A stretch of DNA of 6,924 nt. It comes from Myxococcales bacterium. GTDB lineage: Bacteria > Myxococcota_A > UBA9042 > PHBI01 > JAAZYN01. Location: the NCBI GenBank assembly GCA_014239625.1, contig JAAZYN010000186.1, positions 1 to 6,924 of the forward strand. The letters run 5' to 3'. The position numbers and the translations under genes are program-made. Below, piece after piece: positions 5,672 through 6,924 of this stretch. The notes below the pieces were generated by a model. The model worked only from the letters and a program-made list of their open reading frames with translations, was not told the origin of the DNA and made no database searches. Position 1 is the stretch's first letter. Every line of letters begins with the position of its first letter.

Positions 5672-6748
5672 ATGACCATGAACCAGCATCGCACCTACCT
5701 CGTCATCTTCATCGCCGGGATCGGTCTGGCCGCCCCCGGTTGCGGCATCTTTCAGAGTCTCATCGGCGGCAGCTCAGGCCCCGGTACGTCGACGCCGTCC
5801 GGTGACTACGCCGAGGCCTACCGCAAGGGCGACGAGGAGATGTTGACCAAAGACTGCAAACGCTCCCAGGACGGTCGCCTGATGGGTCGCGGTAAGCTCT
5901 ACCCGGCGTGCGGCTATCTCAAGCAGATGCGTTTGGACCGGATGGCTGCGGCCGCTCGTAAGGGTGACATCGGGCCGGCCAAGCTGGCGTGCTCCGACAA
6001 GAACTTTGGCGACTGGCTGGACGGCAAGCCCATGAACGGCAAGGCCCCGAAGGGGGTGCCGGAGATGAAGATCGAGCCGACGGGGCAGATCGGCCATCAG
6101 GCCTGCTGGATCAGCACCCGCTTCCGTCGCGCAGCGGCGTCCGCGGCGCTCGAGAAGACCTTCGCCAGCTGTGCCCCCGTGCCCGATGTCGTGAAGGCCT
6201 TCAAGGACGTTGGTCATAAGTTGGACGTGCTCGTCCCGGGGCTCGTGAAGTGCAAGCGAGCCGACGACATCTTTACGTTGGTCGCAAAGACCGGGGATCC
6301 TACCGAGGTCCTGGAGGCCGCTCACGCGAGTGGCTTCGACGTCGCCAAGGCGTTCTACGCCAAGGTGTCTAGCCTCAAGAGCTCAAAGCTTATCAACGCC
6401 TTCGTGGACTTCGCGTTGGCCCAAAAGGTCGCGGTGGACTGCAAGCAGGGCCTTCGGTCCTTCAAGCGCGTTGGTGGCCGTGTGCTGGCGGCCGCAGCCA
6501 GCTACTATCGCGCCGGCAGCTGCAAGAAGGGGATCCCCCAGGTCAAGCAGCTCCTGGCCAGCAACAACCCGCGCCTGCGCTTGCATGGCTGCTGGGTCCT
6601 GGGCTCCCTGGGCGAAAAAAGAGAGCTGCCCGCCGTTCAGCGCCTGGCAGACCACGACCCGGAGTACAAGAAGGTCGACCTGGTGCGTCGTCAATACTGG
6701 GTGCGCGAGGGCTGCGCGGCGGCCGCCAACAAGATCGCCCTGCGGTGA
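5672..6748 (+). CDS. Cysteine-rich predicted lipoprotein with C-terminal HEAT-like repeat
   Basis: This is a 358-residue protein of no named family that I can identify. The N-terminus has a hydrophobic signal (residues 8-21) ending at A-A-P-G-C, with Cys24 as the likely lipid-bearing residue, then a short Ser/Gly/Thr/Pro linker. The rest is predicted mostly alpha-helical and Lys/Ala-rich. Residues about 286-358 look like HEAT repeats: PRLRLHGCWVLGSLGE, then LPAVQRLADHDP and VREGCAAAANKIA. HEAT repeats usually bind other proteins, so an envelope scaffold or adaptor is a fair guess. Ten Cys follow Cys24 (62, 80, 107, 145, 167, 194, 257, 284, 307, 348), three pairs of which are spaced exactly 27 residues. 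The start is ATG 5672 (GGAGG at 5657-5661) or ATG 5678, two residues later (GGAGAG at 5664-5669). The open frame back to 5474 is rejected because it runs through the promoter. It is a single-gene unit probably under sigma-54 control. Confidence 0.8.
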   Translation: MTMNQHRTYLVIFIAGIGLAAPGCGIFQSLIGGSSGPGTSTPSGDYAEAYRKGDEEMLTKDCKRSQDGRLMGRGKLYPACGYLKQMRLDRMAAAARKGDIGPAKLACSDKNFGDWLDGKPMNGKAPKGVPEMKIEPTGQIGHQACWISTRFRRAAASAALEKTFASCAPVPDVVKAFKDVGHKLDVLVPGLVKCKRADDIFTLVAKTGDPTEVLEAAHASGFDVAKAFYAKVSSLKSSKLINAFVDFALAQKVAVDCKQGLRSFKRVGGRVLAAAASYYRAGSCKKGIPQVKQLLASNNPRLRLHGCWVLGSLGEKRELPAVQRLADHDPEYKKVDLVRRQYWVREGCAAAANKIALR

Positions 6749-6777
6749 TGTCCACACCTTGAAGCGTCAGCGGAGCG

Positions 6778-6799
6778 GTGGCGCTACTCACCACGCCAC
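6778..6799 (+). terminator. Hairpin after the HEAT-like lipoprotein gene
   Basis: GTGGCG (6778-6783) and CGCCAC (6794-6799) pair perfectly around a 10-nt loop, beginning 29 nt after the stop. There is no T-run, so it may be a 3'-protective hairpin or part of a Rho-type end. Confidence 0.35.
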
Positions 6800-6829
6800 A
6801 CCCGGTTGTTCCGCTCACCCCGGAGAGTT

Positions 6830-6856
6830 GGCGCCGTCGTGATCCGCGGCGGCGCC
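6830..6856. terminator. Second GC-rich hairpin downstream of the lipoprotein gene
   Basis: GGCGCCG (6830-6836) and CGGCGCC (6850-6856) form a perfect 7-bp stem with a 13-nt loop. It is very stable and works on either strand, but has no T-run. It lies between the end of the lipoprotein gene and the start signals near 6880, so it may insulate the two units. Confidence 0.35.
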
Positions 6857-6866
6857 GCTCGGAATG

Positions 6867-6913
6867 CGGGCTAGCCCGGATAATTCATGGAACTTCGAGC
6901 GAAACCAAGGAGG
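6867..6913 (+). promoter_or_regulatory. Start signals of a downstream gene: palindrome, -10-like box, Shine-Dalgarno
   Basis: A perfect 12-bp palindrome CGGGCTAGCCCG (6867-6878) directly abuts GATAAT (6879-6884), a 5 of 6 match to a -10 box. A perfect AAGGAGG follows at 6907-6913. A GTG at 6918 lies 4 nt after it, but the true start could also be just past the window end. No good -35 box was found, which fits a promoter that needs an activator acting at the palindrome. ATG 6887 opens a frame too, but it is poorly placed relative to the Shine-Dalgarno. Confidence 0.4.
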
Positions 6914-6924
6914 CGTAGTGCTGC

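Noticed and set aside
6889..6895. GGAACTT as an ECF sigma -35 box
   Set aside because: No matching -10 element stands at the right distance, and it would start transcription after the Shine-Dalgarno at 6907-6913.

Overview
The window is high-GC DNA (about two thirds G+C by eye). It looks like a chromosome segment of a member of the Myxococcota or a relative. The evidence for this is: a DUF1552 protein next to a DUF1592/DUF1588/DUF1585 protein, a pairing typical of Myxococcota and Planctomycetes; Asp/Ala-rich linkers behind lipoprotein signals; a small Cys-rich motif of the 'C-x5-C-x3-C-x4-C' kind; and a sigma-54-type promoter. No rRNA, tRNA, insertion sequence, CRISPR array or phage gene was seen.

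Layout. A cytosolic deoxynucleoside kinase lies on the minus strand (52-699). Then comes a 381-bp divergent intergenic region (700-1080) holding several candidate regulatory elements. A plus-strand pair follows: a Tat-exported DUF1552 (HXXSHH-family) protein (1081-2529), and a large predicted lipoprotein with DUF1592, DUF1588 (one CxxCH motif) and DUF1585 regions (2694-5069). These are separated by 164 bp with a weak terminator-like hairpin. A 602-bp gene-free region (5070-5671) has a 3' hairpin near the pair's end and, further on, what reads as a sigma-54 promoter with two upstream copies of a short dyad. That promoter precedes a cysteine-rich, alpha-helical predicted lipoprotein with a C-terminal HEAT-like repeat (5672-6748). 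The tail (6749-6924) has two hairpins, then a palindrome, a -10-like box and a strong Shine-Dalgarno sequence that probably belong to a gene starting at or just beyond the window edge.

Function. The kinase would salvage deoxynucleosides. Its phosphate-binding loop has Arg where nearly all relatives have Gly, so either it is altered or there is a sequence error. The DUF1552/DUF1592 pair is predicted to be exported and probably acts together at the cell envelope; its biochemical role is not known. The HEAT-like lipoprotein would be envelope-bound and, if the promoter reading is right, switched on by an enhancer-binding activator. The most noteworthy signals are the sigma-54 promoter with twin upstream dyads, the altered Walker A loop, and the threefold C-x26-C pattern in the last lipoprotein. 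I found no convincing evidence of a complete new defence or mobile system here.
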